DNA of 64,000 nt from Astrobacterium formosum (GTDB taxonomy: Bacteria; Pseudomonadota; Alphaproteobacteria; Rhizobiales; Xanthobacteraceae): the NCBI GenBank assembly GCA_030848545.1, contig JAVDCA010000001.1:434001-498000 (forward strand), in the 5' to 3' direction. Position numbers and translations under genes: made by a program. Under the pieces are notes generated by a model. The model ran no database searches and was not told the DNA's origin. It saw only the letters and a program-made list of their open reading frames with translations. Position 1 is the stretch's first letter. The number at the start of each line of letters is the position of its first letter. Below are positions 27,330-36,312 of this stretch, piece by piece.

Positions 27330-28307
27330 TCAGGCCGGGACCTGGTCGGCGGCGAAATATTCCGCCGTCTTGCACGCCTCGAACTCCTGGAAGGACTTTG
27401 AGCCGGCCCGCAGCTTGTCGAGCAGAGCCGTGTCGGCGTCGGAGAGGCGCGGGCTCTCCATCACCGCCAGGTTTGTTCGCAGATGCGCCGGATTGCCGGT
27501 GCCGATGGTCACCGAGGTCGCCTCGGGGAACGACAGGCACCAGCGCAGTGCCGCCGCCGCGAGTGCTGCCCGGTCGGTGATGCCGGCCTCGGCGCCGAAT
27601 GCGAACAACGGGCCCTTGAAGAAGGCCTCGCGCATGAATACCGCCATGCCGGCCTTGGCGGCAGCCGCGATCACTTTCCGCCGCGCGCCCCAGTCGCCGA
27701 AATTGAAGTTGAGGTTGCAGGCGTCGAAGGCGCCGCTTTCGAACATCTTCAGGAAGGTGGCTTCGCCCGAGAAGGTGTCGGCCGAGGCCCAGCGGATCAG
27801 GCCAGCCTTTTTAAGACGAGCGATGTTATCGGCGAGCTTGGAGAAGTAGTCCGGGTCACATTCGTGCGCCCAGGCCAGGATGCCGAAGTTGAGAAAGTCC
27901 ACATGGTCGCGGCGCAGCAGTTTCAGCCCGCGCTCGACCTCGGCCTTGAGCCTGGCGTAATCGGCGAGACCGCGATTGCCCTCGTCATAGGAGTAGCACA
28001 TGCCTTCAGGACGGGTCTGGACGTAGATGTCATAGGGCGGCGGCGTCTCTTTCAGATTGCGGCCGAGCGCTTCCTTTTCGCTGTCCTGGGTGACGTCGAA
28101 GAAATTGACGCCGGCCTCGTAGGCGATGCCGAGCACGTCGAGGCGGCGGGAGCCGCCGAAACCGTCGAAGATGTAGCCCTTCTCACGCGTCGCCCTCTGC
28201 ATGTCTTCATTGAAGCCGCGCGACCGGCCGTCGGCCAGGTACTCGTGGCCGCCCATGGAAAACAGCGAGAGGGGGGCGCCGATGCGGAGCGCGGTGCGGT
28301 ACAGCAT
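27330..28307 (-). CDS. Aldo/keto reductase-like protein lacking the catalytic tetrad
   Basis: A 325-residue protein with the overall aldo/keto reductase TIM-barrel pattern. The catalytic set is largely lost. Asp71 is present (FFDVT), but the segment that should carry Tyr reads DVTQDSE, the Lys position reads VQTRP (Arg99), and the His position in the DxxDLxxxH segment reads DFLNFG. NADPH-region features near the C-terminus (SFPEATSVTIGTGN) remain partly recognisable. It lies inside the sugar ABC operon, 3 bases after a permease gene. It could be a non-redox sugar-binding or isomerising protein, or an inactive relic. Confidence 0.82.
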   Translation of the reverse strand: MLYRTALRIGAPLSLFSMGGHEYLADGRSRGFNEDMQRATREKGYIFDGFGGSRRLDVLGIAYEAGVNFFDVTQDSEKEALGRNLKETPPPYDIYVQTRPEGMCYSYDEGNRGLADYARLKAEVERGLKLLRRDHVDFLNFGILAWAHECDPDYFSKLADNIARLKKAGLIRWASADTFSGEATFLKMFESGAFDACNLNFNFGDWGARRKVIAAAAKAGMAVFMREAFFKGPLFAFGAEAGITDRAALAAAALRWCLSFPEATSVTIGTGNPAHLRTNLAVMESPRLSDADTALLDKLRAGSKSFQEFEACKTAEYFAADQVPA

Positions 28308-28310
28308 GGT

Positions 28311-29141
28311 CTACTCCTTCACCGCGGCTTCGGTGAAGCCTTGGACGAGGTAGCGTTGCAGGACGAGATAGAGGCAGGCCGGGATGATGCTGGCGATCAC
28401 GGTCGCGGCCATGATCTCCGACCAGTAGACCCGGAACTGGCCGACCAGCTGGGTGATGCCCAGCGTCATGGTCTGTTTCTGCGGGTCGCTGATCAGGCAC
28501 AACGCCCACAGAAGGTCGCCCCACGACAGCAGGAAGGCGAAGATGGTGGTGGCGACGAGGCCGGGCAGCACCAGCGGCACGATGCACAGGAACAGGGTCT
28601 GCAGGCGCGAGGCGCCGTCGACCTCCGCCGCCTGGTCGATCTCGATCGGCACCGTGTCCATGTAGCCCTTGATCATCCACACGCTGAACGGCAGCGTGAT
28701 CGAGGTCTGGGCGAGGATGAGGCCGAACAATGTGTCGTAGAGGCCGGTGAGCGTCATCATCTTGAAGTAGGGGCCGACCAGGAGCACGCCCGGGATCATC
28801 TGGGTCGCCAGGAACGCCGTCATGATGGCGAGGCGTCCCTTGAAGCGGAAGCGCGAGAAGCCGTAGCCCGCAAAGATGCCGACCAGGGAGGAGAGCGCCG
28901 CCGTCGACAGCGACACCGTCAGGCTGTTCTTGAAATAGAGGAGGAATCCCTCCTGCAGCCAGATCTTCTCGTAGGCGTCGGTGGTGAAGACGTTGGGCAG
29001 GAGCGTCGCCGGATAGGAGACGACCTCGAGCTCGGATTTGAACGACGACACCACCATCCAGAAGAACGGCGTCAGGTTGTAGACGAGCATCACGGCGAGC
29101 GCGCCGTAGATGAACACCCACATGCTGTTGGATTTCTTCAT
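28311..29141 (-). CDS. Sugar ABC transporter permease (MalG/UgpE type)
   Basis: A 276-residue inner-membrane permease with six predicted helices. The EAA loop contacting the ATPase reads EIDQAAEVDGASRLQTLF. The ATG at 29141 follows GGGAGG closely; a longer open frame upstream belongs to no protein. It pairs with the permease encoded just before it. Confidence 0.92.
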   Translation of the reverse strand: MKKSNSMWVFIYGALAVMLVYNLTPFFWMVVSSFKSELEVVSYPATLLPNVFTTDAYEKIWLQEGFLLYFKNSLTVSLSTAALSSLVGIFAGYGFSRFRFKGRLAIMTAFLATQMIPGVLLVGPYFKMMTLTGLYDTLFGLILAQTSITLPFSVWMIKGYMDTVPIEIDQAAEVDGASRLQTLFLCIVPLVLPGLVATTIFAFLLSWGDLLWALCLISDPQKQTMTLGITQLVGQFRVYWSEIMAATVIASIIPACLYLVLQRYLVQGFTEAAVKE

Positions 29142-29155
29142 CTCGTGCCTCCCTT

Positions 29156-30013
29156 CTATATCTGCTGGCGCATGGACAGGCGCAGATAGGGCAGGCTGAT
29201 GAAGAACAACACGGTGGCCAGCACCACTGCCATCGCGGCCCCGTAGGAGACGTTGAAGAACTGGAAGTACTGCTTGTAACTCAGCAATGTCAGGATCTGG
29301 CTCGAGTAGCCCGGACCGCCACCGGTCATCGAGTAGACCATGCCGAACAGACGGCTTTCCCACACGGTGTCGAGCACCAGCGAGATGATGAACATGTGCT
29401 TGAGATTGGGCATCGTGACATACATGAACTTCTGTAAGGCGGAGCAGCCGTCGAGTTCGGCTGCCTCGTATTGCTGGCGTGGGATCGACTGCAGTCCGGC
29501 GAGCAGGATGAGCATCACGTAGGGGTAGCCGCGCCAGCTCTCGGCGAGAATCACGGCGAAGAAAGCGAGTCCGGGCTGGCCGAGCCAGTCGACCGGCTCG
29601 GTGGTGAGATGGGTGCGCAGCAGTACCGAATTCACGATGCCGGGCAGGGTGTCGAACATGAACCGCCAGACGAGGCCGCCGATGACGTCGGGCATGGTCC
29701 ACGGCAGGATGGCGACGACGCGCCACATCCACTTGAACTTGATGTCCATGTTGAGAAGGAGGGCGATGGAGAGCCCGACGACGAGATGGCTCGACACGAC
29801 GACGACGACGAACACGACGGTGTTGAAGAGCGAGTGCAGGAATTCGGCGTCGTCGACGAGCGCCCGATAAGCCCCGAGCGAGAAGCCCGGCTTGGCGACC
29901 CACATCAGGTTGAAGCTCTGCAGGAACGCGGCGAGCGCCGGAAAGCCCAGGATGACGACCAGCATCAACAAGGCTGGCAGGATGAAGAGGTAGCCTTTGT
30001 AGTTGTCCCGCAT
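29156..30013 (-). CDS. Sugar ABC transporter permease (MalF/UgpA type)
   Basis: A roughly 285-residue CUT1 permease. It has a first helix in GYLFILPALLMLVVILG and an EAA loop QQYEAAELDGCSALQKF. I prefer the ATG at 30013 (MRDNYKG). A longer version starting at 30064 would take its ATG from the end of a dispersed repeat and add 17 polar residues. Neither start has a strong ribosome site. It works with the 28311 permease, the 26009 ATPase and the 30199 binding protein. Confidence 0.9.
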   Translation of the reverse strand: MRDNYKGYLFILPALLMLVVILGFPALAAFLQSFNLMWVAKPGFSLGAYRALVDDAEFLHSLFNTVVFVVVVVSSHLVVGLSIALLLNMDIKFKWMWRVVAILPWTMPDVIGGLVWRFMFDTLPGIVNSVLLRTHLTTEPVDWLGQPGLAFFAVILAESWRGYPYVMLILLAGLQSIPRQQYEAAELDGCSALQKFMYVTMPNLKHMFIISLVLDTVWESRLFGMVYSMTGGGPGYSSQILTLLSYKQYFQFFNVSYGAAMAVVLATVLFFISLPYLRLSMRQQI

Positions 30014-30059
30014 CGTGCCCGTGCCGTCGTTTGAAACGTCGCCTATGTCGTGTGTTTTC

Positions 30060-30142
30060 GTCATTGCGAGCGAAAGCGAAGCAATCCAGTCCTTACGTCG
30101 AGGCTCCTGGATTGTTTCGTCGCGTCGCTCCTTGCAATGACG
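30060..30142. repeat. Dispersed palindromic repeat (CGTCATTGCGAG type)
   Basis: CGTCATTGCGAGCG...GCAATCCAG on the left and CTGGATTG...GCAATGACGG on the right form a hairpin between the binding-protein and first-permease genes. Such hairpins often make the binding-protein message more abundant than the downstream permease message. Confidence 0.7.
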
Positions 30143-30198
30143 GGGTGAGGGGATCGCACCGGGCGCAACCTCGCGCCCGGCGCGCCTTCAGGTTAGGC

Positions 30199-31515
30199 TC
30201 ACGGCCGAGCCAGGATGGCGTTGATCTGGTTGTGGGCGTTGGTCAGGGCCTCGTCGGGCGTCTTCGACTTGGCGATGGCATCCTGCAGATTGCGGCGGAA
30301 CGTCTCCAGGATCTCCGGCCACTTCGGGATCAGCGGCAGGAAGGCGGAGCGGTTGATCTCCTGCGCCACCGTCAGGGCATAGGGCGATGACGTGATCGGC
30401 TTGTGGGAGACGTTGACGCTCTGGCGGGCCGACAGCATCAGATTGTCGTCGAACCATTTCGCCATTTGCGGCGGGTCGCTCATGAACTTGATGAGCTTCC
30501 AGGCTGCTTCCGGGTTCTTGGTGTTCGGGTTCATGAACAAGGATTTTTGGTAGAGGGTCGAACGCACCGATTTGTCGTCGAGCTTCTTCTGCGGAATGTG
30601 CGCCATCTTGAGCACGTTCCAGCCGTCCAGCGCCGGGTTCATGCCGGAAACCTCCGGCAGCGACCAGGTGGTGCCGATCTTGACCGCCGTCTTCTTGTTG
30701 GCGAGCAGGCGCCGTGCCGCGTTGGCGTCGACCTGGGCGACACCGGGCGGCATCGTCTTGTCTTCGTGGATCGTATCGACGATGAACTTGAATGCTTCCT
30801 TGGCCTGCGGCGTATCGAGGGCGGATTTCTTCCAGTCCGGGGTGAGGAAGTCGGCGCCGAAGCCGCGCAGAATGACCGAGGAACGCAGGTCGAAGCCGGC
30901 CTGGGCGGCGACGATGGTCCAGCCCCACTGGTCGATCGGGCCGCCGGCGGTGGTTGCCTTGGTGAGCTTCTTCATGGCGACGCGGAACTCGTCCCACGTC
31001 TCCGGAACCTTGGTGATGCCTGCCTCCTTGAACATCACTTCATTGTAGACCATCACCATGGCGACGATGTTCTTCGGAATGCCGTACACCTTGCCGTTCT
31101 CGGTGACCGGCTCGAGCGAACGCGGATAGAAATCGGACAGAAATTTCTTGCCACCTTCCTTGTCCACGAAGGGAGTGAGATCCTTCACCCAGCCTTCGGC
31201 GATGTATTGCTTGACCGGATTGGCGTCGAGCGCGAACACGTCAGGGCCGGCGCCGGCCCGGATGGCGGTGGCGAATTTGATGTCGCGTTGGGCGAGCGCC
31301 ACCGGCTCCACATTGATCTTGATGCCGGGATTCTGCTTCTCGAACTCCGCGAACGCCTCGCGGAGCGAACGGCCCCAGATGTCCTGGGCGAGCTGCCAGT
31401 CCGCATAGGTGATGACGGTCTGGGCGGTGGCCGGACCGGAGCCACAGGCGATGGTCCCCGCAACCATCGCGGCGCCGACGCCGAGCGTCAGCCGTTTGGC
31501 AAGGCTAGTGAACAT
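30199..31515 (-). CDS. Extracellular sugar-binding protein of an ABC transporter (family 1)
   Basis: A 438-residue periplasmic solute-binding protein. A signal of about 31 residues ends GPATAQ. The fold signatures include the N-lobe ITYADWQLAQD and FEKQNPGIKINVEPV, then AGAGPDVFALD, and the C-lobe AAWKLIKFMSDPPQMAKW. It is the first gene of the minus-strand CUT1 operon (binding protein, two permeases, AKR-like protein, ATPase, RraA-type enzyme, GntR). The substrate is probably a sugar, polyol or related compound. Confidence 0.92.
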   Translation of the reverse strand: MFTSLAKRLTLGVGAAMVAGTIACGSGPATAQTVITYADWQLAQDIWGRSLREAFAEFEKQNPGIKINVEPVALAQRDIKFATAIRAGAGPDVFALDANPVKQYIAEGWVKDLTPFVDKEGGKKFLSDFYPRSLEPVTENGKVYGIPKNIVAMVMVYNEVMFKEAGITKVPETWDEFRVAMKKLTKATTAGGPIDQWGWTIVAAQAGFDLRSSVILRGFGADFLTPDWKKSALDTPQAKEAFKFIVDTIHEDKTMPPGVAQVDANAARRLLANKKTAVKIGTTWSLPEVSGMNPALDGWNVLKMAHIPQKKLDDKSVRSTLYQKSLFMNPNTKNPEAAWKLIKFMSDPPQMAKWFDDNLMLSARQSVNVSHKPITSSPYALTVAQEINRSAFLPLIPKWPEILETFRRNLQDAIAKSKTPDEALTNAHNQINAILARP

Positions 31516-31907
31516 CGATTCCCCTCCAGCGGTTGGGAAGTTGGCGACGCTCCAGCGCGGTCGGGGGTGCCGTTTCGGAACGTCAGCAGGGCTGCATCGC
31601 GTATCCGACCGCCCGGACGGCCATGGCTGACCGGGCGTTAGCCTGACAAGTTTGCAAGGGTAATTCCGGTAAGGTCAATAGGGATTGTTGCAGAGGCACT
31701 TTGAATCGGCCGCGGAAGAGTCTCGAATGCGTGATCTAACGAGCTGAAATAAAAGTGAAAAAATATTTTTGAGGGTCGGATATGTTGATCTATCGAACCA
31801 GCGTCGGCGGTTTTACGGAATTGACGTCGCCCGATTTCATGCCTGTCCTGGTATGACATATTCAGTAGCGGCCGTCCGAGCCGCTGGTTCGACGAAAGAC
31901 GACTTCC
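31516..31907. other. Divergent promoter region between the sugar operon and an aldolase gene
   Basis: A 392-base gap between two divergent genes. It has a marked AT-rich patch near 31742-31790 (AAAATAAAAG...AAAATATTTTTG) that probably holds promoters. TGTC-N7-GACA at 31844-31858 is a small inverted repeat that could be a GntR site. No ORF or RNA was recognised. Confidence 0.45.
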
Positions 31908-32672
31908 ATGGACATGCCGCGAAATGCCTTCAAGCACGCCCTGCGCGCCGGCAAGGTGCAGATCGGAATGTGGAGCAGCCTGTGCGACGGACTCTCGGTG
32001 GAGATCCTGGCGCGGGCGGGGTTCGACTGGCTGCTGATCGACACCGAGCACGCCCCCAACGAACTCCCGATGGTGACGCACCAGATGCAGGCGGTGGCCG
32101 CCACCTCATGCCAGGCCGTCGTGCGGCCGCCATGGAATGATACCGTGGTGATCAAGCGCCTCCTCGACGCCGGCGCCCAGTCGCTTCTGATCCCGATGGT
32201 GCAGAATGCCGACGAGGCGCGCCGTGCCGTGGCGGCGACGCGCTACCCGCCGCGCGGTGTGCGCGGGTTCTCGGCGGCGGCGCGGGCGTCCGGATTCGGT
32301 CGCGTCGACAACTACTACGACCGCTGCGAGGACGAGCTGTGCGTGCTGGTGCAGATCGAGACCCGTGCCGCGCTCGCCCATATCGAGGAGATCGCTGCGG
32401 TCGAGGGCGTCGACGGCATCTTCATCGGCCCCGGGGATCTGTCGGCCGATCTCGGCTATCTGGGCCAGCCCAATCATCCCGACGTGATCAAGACCATCGA
32501 CGGCGCCATGACCCGCATCCGCGCCGCCGGCAAGCCCGCCGGCTTTCTCACCGGCAACGAGGACCTTGCCCAGCACTATATCGACATGGGCTGCCTGTTT
32601 GTCGCCGTCGGCGCCGATATCGGGCTCCTCAACAAGGGCGCCAATCATCTCGTCGAGCGGTTCAAGAAATAG
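31908..32672 (+). CDS. HpcH/HpaI family aldolase (2-keto-3-deoxy sugar-acid or HKHD type)
   Basis: A 254-residue class II pyruvate aldolase. The family motifs are GMWSSL near the start, LLIDTEHAP, LIPMVQNADEA with the metal-site region, VQIETRAAL, and GPGDLSADLGY. These enzymes cleave 2-keto-4-hydroxy acids to pyruvate or a related keto acid plus an aldehyde. Being divergent from the sugar transporter operon suggests action on a 2-keto-3-deoxy sugar acid rather than aromatic degradation. It appears to stand alone on its strand. Confidence 0.9.
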   Translation: MDMPRNAFKHALRAGKVQIGMWSSLCDGLSVEILARAGFDWLLIDTEHAPNELPMVTHQMQAVAATSCQAVVRPPWNDTVVIKRLLDAGAQSLLIPMVQNADEARRAVAATRYPPRGVRGFSAAARASGFGRVDNYYDRCEDELCVLVQIETRAALAHIEEIAAVEGVDGIFIGPGDLSADLGYLGQPNHPDVIKTIDGAMTRIRAAGKPAGFLTGNEDLAQHYIDMGCLFVAVGADIGLLNKGANHLVERFKK

Positions 32673-32771
32673 GCGCTTGAAGCCTGCCGCTCGGCTCCAT
32701 GCGGCCGGGCGGCCAGTTGTGCTCGGGCTTCTACGTGCGCGACAGATCAGTCCCGGCATTCCGAGGAATGC

Positions 32772-33911
32772 TCAGCATTTGTGCAGGTTGCCCGCCTGCA
32801 CCACCGCGGCGGCGGCGAGACGTTCGCGACCGGCAATGTGTTCGCCGACCGAATCCACGAAGTCGAACGTGCCGGTTTCGTGCCGCAGGATCGAGGCGTC
32901 GCCGGCGCAGCCTTGCGCGAACGAGCCGAGGTCCGGACGATGGAGGGCGATGGCGGGGGCGTGGGTCGCGCACCTGACCACGTCGACGAGTGGCAAGCCC
33001 AGGCACAGGAATTTCGACATGGTCGTGAGCAGGTCGAAGGCAGGCCCTTCGATCGAGAGGGCGTGGACGTCGGACGAGATGCAGTCCGGCGCAAAGCCGT
33101 TCGCCAGCATGGTGCGCGCCACCGCGAACGAGAACGAACCCATGCCGTGGCCGATATCGAAAATCACGCCTCGGGCGCGGGCTTCGACGACGCAGTCGTG
33201 AACCTTGCCGTCGGAGGTGGTCGGGCAGTTGGGGAATGGCCGGAAGGCATGGGTGAGAATGTCGCCCTTGCGCAGCAGCGGCAGCACCTCGTCGAGCATC
33301 GGCGGCGGCTCGTCGATGTGCACCATCATCGGTATCGCAAGTTCGTCCGCCACCTGGCGGGCGATCCGCAGCGGCGCGAGCCCGGAGAAGCCGCTGGCAT
33401 TGCGGCCGACCCGGACCTTGATGCCGACGATGATGTCGCGGTTCGCCCGGGCGACTTCGACCGTGTCGATCGGCGCCATCAGCCGCATGTCGCCGGATTC
33501 ACCGACCATGACTCGCTTCGAGAAGCCGTAGATTCCGGCGAAGGAAATATTGAGATAGGCGAGCACGCGGACGGGAATTCTCTCGATCAACTGGCTGCGG
33601 AAGCCGGCGAAGTTGCCCGGGCCGGCGCTGCCGGTGTCGACGAGCGTTGTGACGGCGCCGCGATGGAACAGGCGCATGGGATCGACGCCGAGCGAGGTGC
33701 CTTTGTCGTAGACATGCGTGTGCAGGTCGATGAGGCCGGGCGTGACGATGCATCCGGTCGCATCGAATGCCTGCGCGGCGCCATCACCCGCCGGAAGGTC
33801 CTTGCCGATGGCGGCGACCCGGCCATCCCGAAATCCGAGGTCGAGAACGGCATCGATGTCCTGCGAGGGATCGATGACGCGGCCGCCGCGTACGATCAGG
33901 TCCAATCCCAT
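32772..33911 (-). CDS. Metal-dependent amidohydrolase/deacetylase family protein
   Basis: A 379-residue amidohydrolase-superfamily enzyme with a dihydroorotase-like layout. Metal ligands are visible as DLHTH near residue 63, a likely carbamylated lysine in VGIKVRVG, MMVHIDEPP, ILTHAF, and SSDVHALS. It most resembles the uncharacterised amidohydrolase/deacetylase group rather than true dihydroorotases. It is divergent from the dipeptide-type ABC operon, so it may hydrolyse an imported N-acyl compound. The substrate is unknown. Confidence 0.87.
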   Translation of the reverse strand: MGLDLIVRGGRVIDPSQDIDAVLDLGFRDGRVAAIGKDLPAGDGAAQAFDATGCIVTPGLIDLHTHVYDKGTSLGVDPMRLFHRGAVTTLVDTGSAGPGNFAGFRSQLIERIPVRVLAYLNISFAGIYGFSKRVMVGESGDMRLMAPIDTVEVARANRDIIVGIKVRVGRNASGFSGLAPLRIARQVADELAIPMMVHIDEPPPMLDEVLPLLRKGDILTHAFRPFPNCPTTSDGKVHDCVVEARARGVIFDIGHGMGSFSFAVARTMLANGFAPDCISSDVHALSIEGPAFDLLTTMSKFLCLGLPLVDVVRCATHAPAIALHRPDLGSFAQGCAGDASILRHETGTFDFVDSVGEHIAGRERLAAAAVVQAGNLHKC

Positions 33912-34663
33912 GAACTTTCTCCGTCATTTGCCCGGTGGCGCCAACGGGCATTATGGACGTCAGCCTTATCGCCCGGCGGGGTCTCGCGCAATCGGTTGGT
34001 CGGCGTCGGTCCGGCCGAACCGCCAGTTCGCACAATCGTGAAAAATAAGGGCTTTTGCGCTTTTACCATCTGCTAACTTGTATTACAGCTGACAACTCAG
34101 CTTTGCGATCCGATGACTTCTATCAGGCGGCGCGGCAGTTCGCCGGGCCGTTGTTCGGCGGCGGACCCTCCGGGGTCTCGGCAAGAGAACGCGGAAGGCA
34201 AATCGTGCGGTCAAGCCAGCTGGTCCTGGTCACCGGAACCGCGCAGGAACTGGGCGCGGCGGTCGCAGCACGTTTCGTGTGCGCTTGCGCGAAGGTTTCC
34301 CGCCGCGGTGGTGGCGCCGAGGTCCATGACCCTGCGGCACAGATGATCGGGATCGCTCGTATGCGATCTTTCTTTCACGAGCTCGAAATCCGGCGCCGGC
34401 GTCCGGCGCAAGCCTTCGTGGTCGGCGACTGCATGGTCAGCGACTGTCCGGTCACGCCGGCCGGTTTGCGCTTCGCTCGGTCGATATCCATTGGAACACG
34501 AGCCGGTCAGGATGCGGCTCGGCGAAGCGTTGTCGGGGCATGTCACCTCGAAATTCCACGCCGTCGAACGCACGGCGCTGCCCCGCCTTCGACTTGAAAG
34601 GAAGCCGCAATACAGTCCATTCTTGAGGTTCTGAACAACGACATTCATCGAGGGGAGAAGACC
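33912..34663. other. 752-base region between divergent genes, mostly without recognisable genes
   Basis: It contains the promoters for the amidohydrolase (left) and the dipeptide transporter (right). Open frames here lack homology-like content, except an SDR-like stretch at 34205-34297 listed separately. Lower-complexity codon use suggests decayed coding DNA between about 34.1 and 34.6 kb. Confidence 0.45.
34205..34297 (+). pseudogene. Fragment resembling the N-terminus of a short-chain dehydrogenase
   Basis: About 31 codons read like an SDR nucleotide-binding start: LVLVTGTAQELGAAVAARF with a following strand ending AKV. The similarity to TGxxxGxG stops abruptly and the rest of the frame is unlike an SDR. 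It is probably a remnant left after deletion of a dehydrogenase gene. Confidence 0.35.
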
Positions 34664-36241
34664 ATGGCCAAACCTGCGTTTCTGAATGGTGCTCGCACGA
34701 GCGACGGCTTCAGCCGCCGTGACATTGCCCGCCTCATGGCGGGCGCCGGAGCGTTGTCGATCCTGCCCGCGGGGACAAGCGCAGTGGCGCAGTCCGCCAA
34801 CAGCCTGAACCTGGCGATGATCGGCGAGCCGCAGACGCTCGACCCGATGGCGTCCACGGCCGATCTGCCGTCGCTCATCATGCAGCACGTCTACGAGTCG
34901 CTCTATACGTTCGATGCCAGCCTCAATCCGCAGCCGATGCTGGCGACGACCATGCCGAAGGTCAGCGCCGACGGGCTCACCTACGAAATCGAGATCCGCA
35001 AGAACGTCAAACTCCACAGCGGCCGCGACCTCGACGTCGAGGACGTTATCGCGTCGCTCAAGCGCTGGATCGACATGACGCCGCGCGGCAAGTCGGTCGG
35101 GACGGTGCTCGACAAGATGGAAGCGAAAGGCACCCATGGCCTGACCATCAAGCTCAAGAGCCCGGTTCCGGCGCTGGTCATCCACATGGCCCTGCCGTCC
35201 GGATACGCCGGGATCATGGCCAAGGAGACGGTCGCCAATCCGCTGACCACCTATATCGGAACGGGTCCGTACAAGTTCCAGGAGCGCAAGCCGGACCAGT
35301 ATGTCGTTCTGACACGCTTCGACGGCTATTCGGCCCGCAGCGAAGCCGCGAGCGGCTATGCCGGCAAGCGTGAGGCGAAAGCGGCGGAACTGCGCTTCAT
35401 CCCGGTGCCCAATGCCAATACGCGCGTCGAAGGCACGCTCGCCGGCCAGTATCATTTCGCCGACCAGGTGCCGGTCGAGGCGTTCCGCCGCATTTCCTCG
35501 AACCCGGCCGCCAAGCCGATCCTGGTGATGCCGTTCGGCTTCCCTTATCTGGTGACGAATACGAAGCAGGGCTTGTTCGCCGACAAGAAGATCCGACAGG
35601 CCTTCCAGCTCGCCCTCAACGAGACCGAGATGCTGATGGCGGCGTTCGGCGACGACAAGTTCTTCCGCGCGACGCCGGCGCATTTCCCGTCGACGTCTCC
35701 CTTCCATTCGATGGTCGGCGAGAAGGTCTACAACAAGGCCGATACCGCCGCGGTGAAGAAGATGCTCGCCGAGGTGAAGTATGACGGTACGCCCGTTCGC
35801 ATCCTGAACTCGAAGCAGTACGAGTTCCATCACAACATGGCGCTCGTCATGGCGGAGAACCTGAAGGCGGCCGGTTTCAAGGTGCAGCTCGACGTGGTGG
35901 ACTGGGCGACGCTTGTCCAGCGCCGCGCCGATCCGGCTCTCTACGATGTCTACATCACCCATTCGAGCGTCTATCCGGAGCCGATGCTGTCGCCGCCGCA
36001 ACTCGGAACCGCCGCCCCGGGGTGGTGGGACACCCCGGCTAAAGCGGCGGTTCTGACGGCGTTCAACGCCGAATCCGACCCCGTCAAGCGCGGCAAGCTG
36101 TGGGCGAAGGTCCAGGAGGTGATCTACGACGAGGTGCCCTATATCCGCGTCGGCGAGTTCGCGGCGTTGAGCGCCAGCGTCGCGGGTCTGAAGGGATTCG
36201 TCCCGATGCCGATGCCCTCCTTCTGGAACGTCAGCCTCTGA
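34664..36241 (+). CDS. ABC transporter substrate-binding protein, dipeptide/oligopeptide type (family 5)
   Basis: A 525-residue periplasmic binding protein. A Tat-type signal (SRRDIARLMAGAGALS) precedes LNLAMIGEPQTLDPM, the typical family opening, and VYESLYTFDASLNPQPMLA. The C-terminal part contains EVIYDEVPYIRVGEF. A GGGGAG site precedes the ATG. It is the first of five genes encoding a complete Dpp/Opp-type importer. Peptides, opines or other amide compounds are possible substrates. Confidence 0.92.
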   Translation: MAKPAFLNGARTSDGFSRRDIARLMAGAGALSILPAGTSAVAQSANSLNLAMIGEPQTLDPMASTADLPSLIMQHVYESLYTFDASLNPQPMLATTMPKVSADGLTYEIEIRKNVKLHSGRDLDVEDVIASLKRWIDMTPRGKSVGTVLDKMEAKGTHGLTIKLKSPVPALVIHMALPSGYAGIMAKETVANPLTTYIGTGPYKFQERKPDQYVVLTRFDGYSARSEAASGYAGKREAKAAELRFIPVPNANTRVEGTLAGQYHFADQVPVEAFRRISSNPAAKPILVMPFGFPYLVTNTKQGLFADKKIRQAFQLALNETEMLMAAFGDDKFFRATPAHFPSTSPFHSMVGEKVYNKADTAAVKKMLAEVKYDGTPVRILNSKQYEFHHNMALVMAENLKAAGFKVQLDVVDWATLVQRRADPALYDVYITHSSVYPEPMLSPPQLGTAAPGWWDTPAKAAVLTAFNAESDPVKRGKLWAKVQEVIYDEVPYIRVGEFAALSASVAGLKGFVPMPMPSFWNVSL

Positions 36242-36312
36242 CACTCGGATGTCAGAACGGCCGGGCCGCATCGTCGCGGCCCGGTCCGTTCACGACAAGG
36301 GAGGCCGATGTA

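Noticed and set aside
34055-34597. A 180-codon plus-strand frame as an intact gene
   Set aside because: Only a short SDR-like stretch is convincing; the rest has no family features and the start has no ribosome site.
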